Position numbers and translations under genes: made by a program. From the NCBI GenBank assembly GCA_050253535.1, contig JBFWIW010000014.1, forward strand, positions 1-50,478: DNA of 50,478 bases, written 5' to 3'. This document shows positions 24,091 through 31,896 of the stretch, piece by piece. The notes beneath the pieces were generated by a model, which ran no database searches, had not been told where the DNA came from, and saw only the letters and a list, made by a program, of their open reading frames with translations. Numbering within the stretch: position 1 is the first letter of the stretch; each line of letters begins with the position of its first letter. This DNA comes from JBFWIW01 sp050253535. GTDB lineage: Bacteria > Bacillota > Clostridia > Oscillospirales > Oscillospiraceae.

Positions 24091-24190
24091 GCAAAGTATG
24101 TTTTGCGGGAAATGAATCCCCGCAAAACATTGTGATTAGACCTTTTTCGGTTCTGTCGCACACTCGCGCACTCCACCGCCGAAAAGGACG
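24091..24190. repeat. Dispersed two-hairpin element, copy 2
   Basis: First hairpin: 12-bp stem 24098-24109 with 24119-24130, form TTTTGCGGGAAATGAAT...GCAAAA. Second: CCTTTTTCGG (24141-24150) with CCGAAAAGG near 24179-24187, enclosing CTCGCGCA (24163-24170). The order and spacing match the element at 4881-5000. Confidence 0.45.
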
Positions 24191-24254
24191 CAAGAAACTT
24201 TGTCTGCAGCCTGTGACCTACGCGGCGGTTTACCGCGTGAGTCTGCGCCGGAGA

Positions 24255-24271
24255 AAAGGGCCAGCCCCTTA
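24255..24271 (-). terminator. Terminator of the 33-codon small gene
   Basis: On the minus strand AAGGGG, CTGG, CCCTTTT follows the stop codon of the small gene directly. Confidence 0.5.
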
Positions 24272-24370
24272 AAAAACGCGCGTTATGAAGTCGGCCCAAC
24301 CCTCCGCCGTCAGCGCGAGCGCCAGGAATCCCCAGAAGGCGATATGCTGCAGAATCTTTTTTGTTATCAT
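24269..24370 (-). CDS. Small membrane protein, 33 residues
   Basis: A short frame starting ATG at 24370, preceded on its strand by AAGGGAGGG (a strong ribosome-binding site about 8 bases upstream). It reads MITKKILQHIAFWGFLA, then LALTAEGWADFITRVF. This is a Lys-rich start followed by one hydrophobic helix, the usual shape of a small membrane protein. A terminator hairpin overlaps its stop codon. No family is recognised. It was found only by reading the 520-base spacer between the WYL and amidase genes. Confidence 0.55.
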   Translation of the reverse strand: MITKKILQHIAFWGFLALALTAEGWADFITRVF

Positions 24371-24436
24371 GAGAATTTCCCTCCCTTAAGCTTTATGGCA
24401 CTATGATACCGGAAGAGTTGTCCCATAAAACGGACA

Positions 24437-24494
24437 GTGTAAAAACTTTACCGTATGTTGACCTCTGAATAAAAGAATGATAGAATTTTTACAC
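24437..24494. promoter_or_regulatory. Promoter of the amidase gene flanked by an inverted repeat
   Basis: TTGACC (24458-24463) and TAGAAT (24481-24486), spacer 17, start near 24493. Perfect 9-base arms GTGTAAAAA (24437-24445) and TTTTTACAC (24486-24494) flank the promoter, one upstream of -35 and one overlapping the start site, as expected for a repressor bridging the promoter. Confidence 0.6.
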
Positions 24495-24520
24495 CAAACA
24501 GGGCAATAAGGAGGAGAAAC

Positions 24521-25206
24521 ATGCAAAAGCTACTCAGAGAAAACTGTGTCTATTCCCTTGATAAAAACGAGCCGCCAAAACTCAGGGTTAAGCAGGGAGA
24601 GCATTTCCGCATGGAGACCTACGATGCGAGGAAGGGCCGCCTCCAGCGGAAGGATCAGGTGCTGACCACCGCGCCAAATTGGGGCTCGGAGCAGCCACAG
24701 ACGAATCCGTACGCCGGCCCGGTTTATGTTGAGGGCGTTATGGCGGGGGACGCGATAAAGGTATCCATACATGACGTGACCGTCGAAAAACGCGGCTTTG
24801 TCGTACACAAGCACGATTTCGGCGTTGCGTGCAAGTTCATGGAGGAAACAGAGGCCGTTTTCGGGGACGTAAACGGAGACAGGATTGACTTCGACTGCGG
24901 GATAAGCATACCGCTCCGCCCGCACATTGGCTCTCTCGGCGTGTCTCCTGCGGGCGCCCCGGTGGCGACCGGATACTGCGGGCGTCACGGCGGCAATATG
25001 GACTGCCGTTTTCTTGACAAGGGTTCTGATATTTTCCTGCCCGTTTTCGTTCCCGGCGCGCTCCTCGGCGCGGGGGACCTGCACGCCTCTATGGGCTGTG
25101 GAGAGCTGCAGGGTATGGCCGCGGAGATAAGCGGCGAGGTCGAGCTCTCTGCAGAAAAGGCCGAGGGTCTGCAGCTGGAGTGCCCCGTAATACGAAACGG
25201 CGATGA
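24521..25206 (+). CDS. Acetamidase/formamidase family protein, 3' end lost in gap
   Basis: The first 228 residues are present; the family is about 300 residues long, and the rest falls in the N run. It starts at ATG 24521 behind AAGGAGGAG. Family marks are the substrate-region segment VEGVMAGDAIKVSIHDV, then GSLGVSPAG, RHGGNMDCRFLDKGS and the GDLHASMGCGELQGMA segment. These enzymes hydrolyse formamide, acetamide or related small amides to ammonia and the acid. The last bases before the gap agree with the frame being open. It faces a sugar-isomerase-like gene on the other side of the gap. Confidence 0.85.
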
Positions 25207-25306
25207 NNNNNNNNNNNNNNNNNNNNNNNNNNNNNNNNNNNNNNNNNNNNNNNNNNNNNNNNNNNNNNNNNNNNNNNNNNNNNNNNNNNNNNNNNNNNNN
25301 NNNNNN
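25207..25306. other. Assembly gap of exactly 100 N
   Basis: A run of 100 N, the usual placeholder for a gap of unknown size. It truncates the amidase gene (+) and the TIM-barrel gene (-). Confidence 0.98.
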
Positions 25307-25803
25307 TCCTTTGCGTGCGCAATACTGCGGACGCTGCTGTATGGTGCGCCTACAAGCTCAAAGCAGATGCCGACGCCGTATTTCGCGGCGATTTTTCCAA
25401 CAAATTTCATAGTCCCGACCAGGGATTCTGTGACCTTTTCGCACGGCGAGCTCCACGGCGTTATCCTGTCGTGGTTAAGCGGCGGGACGACAATGAAAGA
25501 CGGCGCGCCCAAAGCGACGGCGACCGCGCAGATCTTCTCAACCTCGTCTGAAAACGCGTCCCGCTGTCTGTCGTCCGACAGCGAGAAGTCTTTTTTTATA
25601 TATACGGCATTTATCGCGTGGGGCTTTATCCGCGAGGAGGAAAAGAAATGTCTGAGGTCTTCCATTGTATGTTCATTGAGGTATTCGTGCAGCAGGTCGA
25701 TTCGGATTTCAATGTAATCAAAGCCAGCTTTTTCGCAAAGCTCGAGATCTTTTTCTAGGGTGGAGGCCTTCATCATGGTGGCTTCGTTGTAGCAAATTTT
25801 CAT
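25307..25803 (-). CDS. Xylose isomerase-like TIM-barrel protein, C-terminus lost in gap
   Basis: The first 165 residues are present (family about 260-280). The N-terminus MKICYNEATMMKASTLEKDL and segments such as FDYIEIRIDLL, KPHAINAV and PSFIVVPPLNHD match sugar phosphate isomerase/epimerase (AP endonuclease 2) TIM barrels, where His and Glu bind a divalent metal. The substrate is unknown. ATG 25803 follows AGGAGAACAGG. Its TIM-barrel metal ligands beyond residue 165 cannot be checked. Confidence 0.75.
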
Positions 25804-25932
25804 ATACCTGTTCTCCTGTTCCTGAAATATATATTTCCGGCTGAAAAACGCGCAAATTTACTGCATTAATTATTCCAATCATAACACAACAAGTGCAAAA
25901 CGGCAATATTTTTGCGCAAAGCCGCTAAATAC

Positions 25933-25961
25933 TTGAAGAAAGTGCCGTTTATGGTTATACT
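25933..25961 (+). promoter_or_regulatory. Promoter of the methyltransferase/MTHFR operon
   Basis: TTGAAG (25933-25938) and TATACT (25956-25961), spacer 17. The start site near 25967 leaves about 25 bases before the CTG start. Confidence 0.65.
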
Positions 25962-25991
25962 TTATTAAAAAAGCGACGGGAGGCGGGAACC

Positions 25992-27716
25992 CTGCAGAGA
26001 CAGTATATATTTGACGGCGCGTTCGGGACGTATTTTGCCGCGAAGAACCACGGTATTGATTTCCCCGAGATGGCCAATATTTTGCACGGCGACGCCGTTT
26101 TAACAATACACAAAAAGTATATAGAGAGCGGCGCCGACGCCATAAAAACCAATACCTTTGCGGCGAATTCCGATTTTATTCCCGACGAAAATACGCTGAA
26201 GGATGTTATAAAGGCCGGCTGCGCCATCGCCCGGGAGGCAGCGGGAGACAAAGCGGACGTCTTCGCGGACATGGGACCTGTCAAAAATGAGGCGGCGGCC
26301 GATGAGTTTTTGCGCCTTTCGGACATTTTCATATCGTGCGGGATGAAAAATTTCCTCTTTGAGACCCTGCCTGAGGCGGAAAACCTCAAAACCGCGCTGA
26401 AGCACATAAAAGATGCCGTTCCGGACTCTTTTATCATAGTATCCTTTGCCGTCACGCAGGACGGATATACCCGCTCCGGCGGATACTATATCGACCTGTT
26501 CCGGGAAGCATCCGAATACGGTGCTGACGTTGTGGGACTAAACTGCATATGCGGCCCCGCGCACATGCGCGACCTCATAAAAAACCCGAAAGCGCAGAAA
26601 TACGCGTGTTCGGCAATGCCGAACGCCGGCTACCCGACGTCTGTCGGCGGAAGAGCGGTTTACATAAATAATCCGGACTATTTTGCGAACAAGCTCCTGG
26701 AGATATATTCCGCCGGGATACCGATAGTCGGCGGCTGCTGCGGCACGACGCCGGCCCATATAAAGGCGTTCACGGAGAAGCTCTCCGGAGCTTCTCCGAA
26801 AAAGATAAGCGTTATCGAGGTAATAAAGACCGCGGCGGAGGATAAGAGGGAACAGGCTTTTTCCGGCACGACGATAGCCGTCGAGATAAACTCGCCCATT
26901 GATACGGATACGGACTTTGTTCTGGAGGCGAGCCGCAGGGCTATGGCGGCGGGCGTCGATTATATCACGGTGCCGGACTCCCCGCTCGGAAAGGCGAGAG
27001 CCAACAGCTTCATGATATCGGGCCTCATACACCGCGAGACGGGGATAAGGGTAATTCCGCACATCTGCTGCCGCGACAAGAATCAGATAGCCATAAAAGG
27101 CGACCTCATAGGCGCCGCCATAGAGGGGGTCAGGACGGTTCTCGCCGTAACGGGAGACGCCATTCCGGAGGCGGACAGGGCGGACGCGAAGAACGTCTTC
27201 GGCTTCAGTTCGATAAAGCTTATAAGCTTTATCGAAAGCCTCAACAGGACGGTGCTTTCGGAAAAACCCGTCAATATCTGTGCGGCACTCAATGTGAACG
27301 CCCAGAATTTCGATCATGAGCTAAGGCGCGCGGAAAAGAAGATAGCTGCCGGAACCGCCTGCTTCTTTACTCAGCCGATATTTACGGCAAAGAACGTCGA
27401 GAACTTCCGCAGGGCAAAGGCGGAGCTCGGCTGCAGAATACTCGCCGGAATTATGCCGCTCGCGGGATACAAAAACGCGCTGTTTCTGAACAACGAGGTG
27501 CCGGGGATAGAGGTGCCGGAGAATGTTCTTCAGCGGCTTCTTGCCTCGGGCCCGGAAGGCGCGCGTGCCGTATGCGCGGAATTTGCAAAGAGCATAGTGG
27601 ACGAGATCGGGAATAGGTGCGACGGGTATTATATCATGACGCCGCTCAGGAAGATTGAGCATTCGCTGGACATAGTCGAATATATACGGAGGGGAAAAAA
27701 TGCTGATAATAGGTGA
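25992..27716 (+). CDS. Homocysteine S-methyltransferase / methylenetetrahydrofolate reductase fusion
   Basis: About 574 residues. The N-terminal half is a homocysteine methyltransferase TIM barrel with zinc cysteines (GLNCICGP and GGCCGTTP); the C-terminal half, from about residue 300, is MetF-like (IAVEINSPIDTDTD, IPHICCRDKNQ, FFTQPIF). This matches the two-domain YitJ-type enzyme of Firmicutes. The first in-frame ATG (26070) would delete the conserved YIFDGAFGTYFA strand. CTG at 25992 gives LQRQYIFDGAFG and sits 8 bases after GGGAGG (25978-25983), with no ATG, GTG or TTG in frame between. CTG is therefore the proposed start. The downstream gene overlaps by 17 bases. Confidence 0.85.
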   Translation: MQRQYIFDGAFGTYFAAKNHGIDFPEMANILHGDAVLTIHKKYIESGADAIKTNTFAANSDFIPDENTLKDVIKAGCAIAREAAGDKADVFADMGPVKNEAAADEFLRLSDIFISCGMKNFLFETLPEAENLKTALKHIKDAVPDSFIIVSFAVTQDGYTRSGGYYIDLFREASEYGADVVGLNCICGPAHMRDLIKNPKAQKYACSAMPNAGYPTSVGGRAVYINNPDYFANKLLEIYSAGIPIVGGCCGTTPAHIKAFTEKLSGASPKKISVIEVIKTAAEDKREQAFSGTTIAVEINSPIDTDTDFVLEASRRAMAAGVDYITVPDSPLGKARANSFMISGLIHRETGIRVIPHICCRDKNQIAIKGDLIGAAIEGVRTVLAVTGDAIPEADRADAKNVFGFSSIKLISFIESLNRTVLSEKPVNICAALNVNAQNFDHELRRAEKKIAAGTACFFTQPIFTAKNVENFRRAKAELGCRILAGIMPLAGYKNALFLNNEVPGIEVPENVLQRLLASGPEGARAVCAEFAKSIVDEIGNRCDGYYIMTPLRKIEHSLDIVEYIRRGKNADNR

Positions 27717-28491
27717 AAAACTGAACAGCTCGATACCGAAAACGCTTGAGGCGATGAAAGCAGGGGACGAGGGGTATCTTGCGGAGCTAATTGAGAGACA
27801 GGCGCAGTGCGGCGCGGATTTTCTGGACATCAACACGGCGCTGACCGCTGAAAAAGAGCTTTCAAATATGCTTCGGACCATAGCGCTCGCCGAGGAGAAA
27901 ACGGACTGCGGGATCATGCTCGACTCCCCCGATCCGGAAATTATACTCAAGGCGCTTGCCGCTGTTTCCGGCAGGGAAATTATTGTAAACTCGGTGAACG
28001 CGGAGGCGAGGTACGATGAGCTCCTAGCAGCTGTTGCGGAAAGCGGCGCCTCGGTCGTCTGTATGCCGATAAAGGACAAGAGGATACCGGAGACGGCTGA
28101 TGGGCGGCTTAATGCCGCAGGCGACATCATTGAAAAGCTGCGCTCCTTCGGCATACCCGAGGGGAAGATGTATATAGACGTTCTGGTTGAGGCGATAGCG
28201 ACGGGTGAAGAGGGGGCCATGCCGGCGCTTGATACAATAAAGGCCGTAAAGGGCGCTTTTCCGAAGGTGAAGACGATCTGCGGGCTCTCCAATGTCTCCT
28301 TCGGGCTTCCCGAACGCGGCAGGCTAAACAGTTTTTTTCTGGCAATGGCGCTCTTGAACGGAATTGACGCCGCGATATGCGACCCGACCTCCGAGCGACT
28401 GAGAGATGCGCTTTCTGCCTCCCAGGCGCTTCTGGGCAGGGACGAATACTGTCTCGAATACATCGGAAACGCGCGAAGCCACGCGAAGTAA
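27700..28491 (+). CDS. Methyltetrahydrofolate methyltransferase-like (MeTr/DHPS fold)
   Basis: 263 residues beginning MLIIGEKLNSSIPKTLEAMK, the MeTr pattern, with GADFLDINTAL and later DVLVEAIATGEEGA and GLSNVSFGLPERG. Such proteins move the methyl group of methyl-THF to a corrinoid protein (AcsE, MtgA) or act as the pterin domain of methionine synthase. With the upstream fusion enzyme it makes a methyl-THF branch; no corrinoid protein is in the window. ATG 27700 has GGAGGGGAA just before it, within the upstream gene. Confidence 0.85.
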   Translation: MLIIGEKLNSSIPKTLEAMKAGDEGYLAELIERQAQCGADFLDINTALTAEKELSNMLRTIALAEEKTDCGIMLDSPDPEIILKALAAVSGREIIVNSVNAEARYDELLAAVAESGASVVCMPIKDKRIPETADGRLNAAGDIIEKLRSFGIPEGKMYIDVLVEAIATGEEGAMPALDTIKAVKGAFPKVKTICGLSNVSFGLPERGRLNSFFLAMALLNGIDAAICDPTSERLRDALSASQALLGRDEYCLEYIGNARSHAK

Positions 28492-28505
28492 AGAGGGAAA
28501 CGATT

Positions 28506-29120
28506 ATGACGATATCCTATGAATACGGTGATTCGATCTATGTGAACCTGACGAACAAATGCGACTGCGCGTGCGTCTTCTGCCTGCGGCATAACGGACA
28601 CAAGGGCAGCATATACGCCGACGACCTCTGGCTCACAAGGGAGCCGACGAGGGAGGAGGTGCTGTCCGACATAAAAACGCGCGATTTTTCAAAATACCGC
28701 GAGCTGGTTTTCTGCGGCTTCGGAGAGCCGACTTACCGCATTAACGATATCCTCTGGCTCGTCCGCGAGCTGAAAAAGGCCGTGCCGGACCTGCCGCCGG
28801 TGCGGATAAACACGAACGGGCACGCGAATACGATAAACGGACGTGACGTGACGCCGGAGCTTTCGGGTCTCATCGACGCGCTCTCCATATCGCTGAACGG
28901 CTCGACTAAAGAAGAATATGTCGCGGTGACCTGCCCGAAGGACGGCGATGCGGCATGGGACGCGATGCTCGACTTCACAAAAAAAGCGGCAAAATACGTT
29001 CCCAGCGTTATGATGACGGTGGTGGACAAGGACAAGACGACGGACGAGATAGAGCGCTGCAGAGCGCTCGCCGAGAGTCTGGGCGCAAAGCTCCGAGTGA
29101 GAAAGTATATCCCGGACTGA
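28506..29120 (+). CDS. Radical SAM protein, TatD-associated type
   Basis: 204 residues; start ATG 28506 with AGAGGGAAA upstream. CDCACVFC near residue 19 is the CxxxCxxC cluster site, and VFCGFGEPTYR is the SAM-binding glycine motif. The short length and the YGDSIYVNLTNKC start resemble the radical SAM proteins usually found near tatD. No tatD is seen here. Function is unknown. It lies 14 bases after the methyltransferase gene. Confidence 0.82.
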   Translation: MTISYEYGDSIYVNLTNKCDCACVFCLRHNGHKGSIYADDLWLTREPTREEVLSDIKTRDFSKYRELVFCGFGEPTYRINDILWLVRELKKAVPDLPPVRINTNGHANTINGRDVTPELSGLIDALSISLNGSTKEEYVAVTCPKDGDAAWDAMLDFTKKAAKYVPSVMMTVVDKDKTTDEIERCRALAESLGAKLRVRKYIPD

Positions 29121-29134
29121 CTTAGGAGGCAAAT

Positions 29135-29860
29135 ATGGCGGAGTGGAACCTGTGGCACGGCTGCCATAAGATAAGCGCCGGATGCCTGAACTGCTATGTC
29201 TATCGGACAGACGCAAAGTACGGTCGCGACAGCTCCGAGGTGAAGAAGACGGGCGATTTCAATCTCCCTCTGAAAAAGGACCGGGAGGGCGGCCTCAAGA
29301 TAAAACCCGGCGAGACGCTATATACCTGCTTTACGTCCGATTTCCTGCTTGAGGACGCGGATGCGTGGCGGGGAGAGGCGTGGGACATGATGCGGCAGCG
29401 CCCGGATCTGAACTTTTTCTTCATAACCAAGCGCATACACAGATTTATGGACTGCGTCCCCTCCGACTGGGGGGACGGCTGGCCGAACGTCGCCGTCGGC
29501 TGTACCTGCGAGAATCAGGACAGGGCGGACTTCCGCCTCCCATATTTCCTCGACGCGCCGATAAAGTGCCGCCACATCATATGCGAGCCGCTTTTAGGAC
29601 CGATCGACATGGCGCGGTATCTCAGATACGGTAAGATAGCTCAGGTTCTGTGCGGCGGGGAGTCCGGCGGCAGTATTGCGCGCAAGTGCGATTATGCGTG
29701 GGTCCTCGGTATCAGGCGTCAGGCCATGGAGCATTGCGTTCCGTTTTATTTCAAGCAGACCGGCGCGAAACTTATTAAGGATGGAAAGACGTATTTCGTA
29801 GAGCGAAAGCTGCAGCACGCCCAGGCGCGCAAAGCGGGCATAAACTGGGAGCCAAAATAA
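29135..29860 (+). CDS. DUF5131 (phage Gp37-like) protein
   Basis: 241 residues with the DUF5131 opening AEWNLWHGCHKISAGCLNCY (a CxxxxxCxxC motif like a radical SAM cluster), the TRAP-like KKDREGGLKIKPGETLYT, and the CEPLLGPID and LCGGESGG motifs. Some members are phage-encoded; none has a proven activity known to me. ATG 29135 with GGAGG upstream, 14 bases after the radical SAM gene, last in the operon. Confidence 0.85.
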   Translation: MAEWNLWHGCHKISAGCLNCYVYRTDAKYGRDSSEVKKTGDFNLPLKKDREGGLKIKPGETLYTCFTSDFLLEDADAWRGEAWDMMRQRPDLNFFFITKRIHRFMDCVPSDWGDGWPNVAVGCTCENQDRADFRLPYFLDAPIKCRHIICEPLLGPIDMARYLRYGKIAQVLCGGESGGSIARKCDYAWVLGIRRQAMEHCVPFYFKQTGAKLIKDGKTYFVERKLQHAQARKAGINWEPK

Positions 29861-29884
29861 AAAGGCCGCGTTTGGCCTTTTTAT
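29856..29884 (+). terminator. Terminator of the methyltransferase-DUF5131 operon
   Basis: AATAAAAAGGCC with GGCCTTTTTATT around GCGTTT starts at the stop codon; the T-rich arm gives termination. Confidence 0.8.
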
Positions 29885-29923
29885 TTTGGAGAAAAACCAT
29901 ATTGAAATTAGCTACGCCCTACA

Positions 29924-29951
29924 AGAAAAGGCCGCATACGCGGCCTTTTCT
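29924..29951. terminator. Terminator of the moeA operon
   Basis: A perfect 12-bp stem (29924-29935 with 29940-29951, loop ATAC) with T-rich ends on either strand, just after the moeA-PBP stop. Confidence 0.75.
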
Positions 29952-29956
29952 GATTG

Positions 29957-31885
29957 TTATTTAAAAATGTCACCGCTTCGCAGGACGCGGCCTGCGCCGT
30001 CCGTCCCGTAGCCGCCCATTTTTTCGCACGCTGAGGCAAATTCGGTTCCCCGCAGAATATCAAGAAACTTTTTTATAAGCCCGGTTTCAAGGTCCGCCTC
30101 ACGAACGAGAAAATCGTATTCCTCGTCGCAGATGGGGAGAAAGTCGAGGCCGAGGCTCTGCGATGCCGAGTATATACCCATGCCGCAGTCGGCGGTGCCG
30201 GTGGCGATCTGGGTCGCGACGGCGATGTGCGTCGGCTCCTCCCGCGTGTAACCATATATCGAGGCGGGGGCGATAGCCTCCTTTCGGAGCAGGAAATCCA
30301 GCAGAAGCCGCGTGCCGGCCCCGCGCTGACGGTTTACATAACGTATGCCCTCCCGTTTCAGATCGGTGATACCGGTTATGCCGAGCGGGTTGCCCACGGC
30401 TGCCATGAGCCCCTGTATCCGCTTTACACCCTTTATGAGCGCGACGCCGCCGTCCGGGAAGTGCTGCCGCAGATACGAGATATTGTAACTGCCGTCATCC
30501 TCGTCCAAGAGGTGGATACCTGCTAGATGCGCCTCGCCGCGCTTTATGGCCATTATGCCGCCCATTGAGCCGACGTGTGACGAGGCGACGAACGACTCGG
30601 GAAAATGCAGGCGCATGATATTGGAGATGTGGTCTATGAGCGGGTCGTGGCTGCCTATGATGCACAGCGTGTTTTCGATCTCCGAGCGGGGACGCAGCAG
30701 CTTTACGCTGACCTTTTCTCCGGCTTCAGCGCCCTCGGAATTGAGCGGCAGCGTCAGCATGCCGTCGGCCTTTACAAAGCTCGTTATTACGCCGGCGCCG
30801 CGGGAGAGCGGGGTGGCGACGAGCTTTCCGCCTACTTTGCCCAGTTTCATGCGAATGAATTCCTCGTATTTCAGGCTGGAGACGATGCTGCGGGTGAGGG
30901 TCGCCTCGACCGCCTCTTCGGCATAAGCGGACATTCCGCACAGAGCAGCCATGACCGGGCGCAGGAGCTCGCGCAGTACGACGATGCCGGATACCGGGTA
31001 GCCCGGAACGCCGAGAACGGGCTTTTTGCCGATGATGCCCATGATGGCGGGCTTTCCGGGCCGGATTGACACGCCGTGGTGGATGACGCGGCCGAGCTTG
31101 GCAATGGCGTCCGAGGAGTAGTCGTCCCTGCCGGCGGAGGAGCCCGCGTTTATGATGACAATGTCGTTTTCGTCGGAAGCCTTTTTGAGAGCAGCCTTTA
31201 TGAGGTCGAATTTATCGGGAACTACGGGGTAAGGGGTGGGCTCGCCGCCCCATTTTTTTATCATCGCCGAAAAGACCGGCGTGTTGAAGTTGATGATCTC
31301 GCCCGCACCGGGTGATTCTTTGGGAGATACTATCTCGTCTCCCGTCGGTATAACGCCGACGCGCACGCGGCGGTAGACCTCTGCCGCATGCACGCCTGCG
31401 GCGAGCATCGCGCCGATGGAGGACTCGGTTATCACAGTGTTAGCGGGGAGTATCATCTCACCTGTGCAGACGTCCTCGCCTATCTGGCGGACGTGCTGCC
31501 ACGGAGCCGCGGCTGTGTAGAGCAGGATTTCGCCGGAGTCGTCCTCTTTTACCACGTCCTCTATCATTATGACGGCATCGCAGCTCTCGGGCAGTACGTC
31601 GCCGGTGTCGACGGGGATGTATTCGGACGGGGACAGCTTTACGGGTGTCGTATCCGTCGCGCCGAAGGTGGCGGCGGCTTTCACGGCGATGCCGTCCATG
31701 GCGCAGGCGTTATAGTGCGGCGCGTTGTTTTTTGCGACTATCATAGCGGCGTTTACACGGCCGAGTGCCTCAACATCCACCGGAATAATCTCGGTGCCGA
31801 CCTTGCCGCACTCAGTGAGCGCCGCCGATACGAAATCGGTGACGGCCTTTTGAAGCGTCACATTTTCAAGATATTGATAAGCCAT
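29957..31885 (-). CDS. MoeA fused to a periplasmic-binding-protein-like (LysR substrate/PBP) domain
   Basis: 642 residues. Residues 1-405 are MoeA, the molybdenum insertase (HYNACAMDGIAV, PVDTGDVLPESCDAVIMIEDV, PTGDEIV, NAGSSAGRDDYS, RPGKPAIMGI and GVPGYPVSG). Residues 410-642 are a PBP-like ligand-binding domain without a signal peptide (IIGSHDPLIDHI, GSMGGIMAI, RQRGAGTRLLLD and ATGTADCGMGI), as in known MoeA-PBP fusions. The extra domain may bind molybdate, tungstate or cofactor in the cytoplasm. It follows the plain moeA by 11 bases with AGGAGGAA upstream; two insertases may serve different cofactor forms or metals (inference). Confidence 0.92.
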   Translation of the reverse strand: MAYQYLENVTLQKAVTDFVSAALTECGKVGTEIIPVDVEALGRVNAAMIVAKNNAPHYNACAMDGIAVKAAATFGATDTTPVKLSPSEYIPVDTGDVLPESCDAVIMIEDVVKEDDSGEILLYTAAAPWQHVRQIGEDVCTGEMILPANTVITESSIGAMLAAGVHAAEVYRRVRVGVIPTGDEIVSPKESPGAGEIINFNTPVFSAMIKKWGGEPTPYPVVPDKFDLIKAALKKASDENDIVIINAGSSAGRDDYSSDAIAKLGRVIHHGVSIRPGKPAIMGIIGKKPVLGVPGYPVSGIVVLRELLRPVMAALCGMSAYAEEAVEATLTRSIVSSLKYEEFIRMKLGKVGGKLVATPLSRGAGVITSFVKADGMLTLPLNSEGAEAGEKVSVKLLRPRSEIENTLCIIGSHDPLIDHISNIMRLHFPESFVASSHVGSMGGIMAIKRGEAHLAGIHLLDEDDGSYNISYLRQHFPDGGVALIKGVKRIQGLMAAVGNPLGITGITDLKREGIRYVNRQRGAGTRLLLDFLLRKEAIAPASIYGYTREEPTHIAVATQIATGTADCGMGIYSASQSLGLDFLPICDEEYDFLVREADLETGLIKKFLDILRGTEFASACEKMGGYGTDGAGRVLRSGDIFK

Positions 31886-31896
31886 TGAGATTCCTC

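Noticed and set aside
27321..28601. Minus-strand frame of 426 codons opposite the methyltransferase genes
   Set aside because: Low-complexity Ser/Ala/Phe composition typical of an antisense shadow; no domain pattern.
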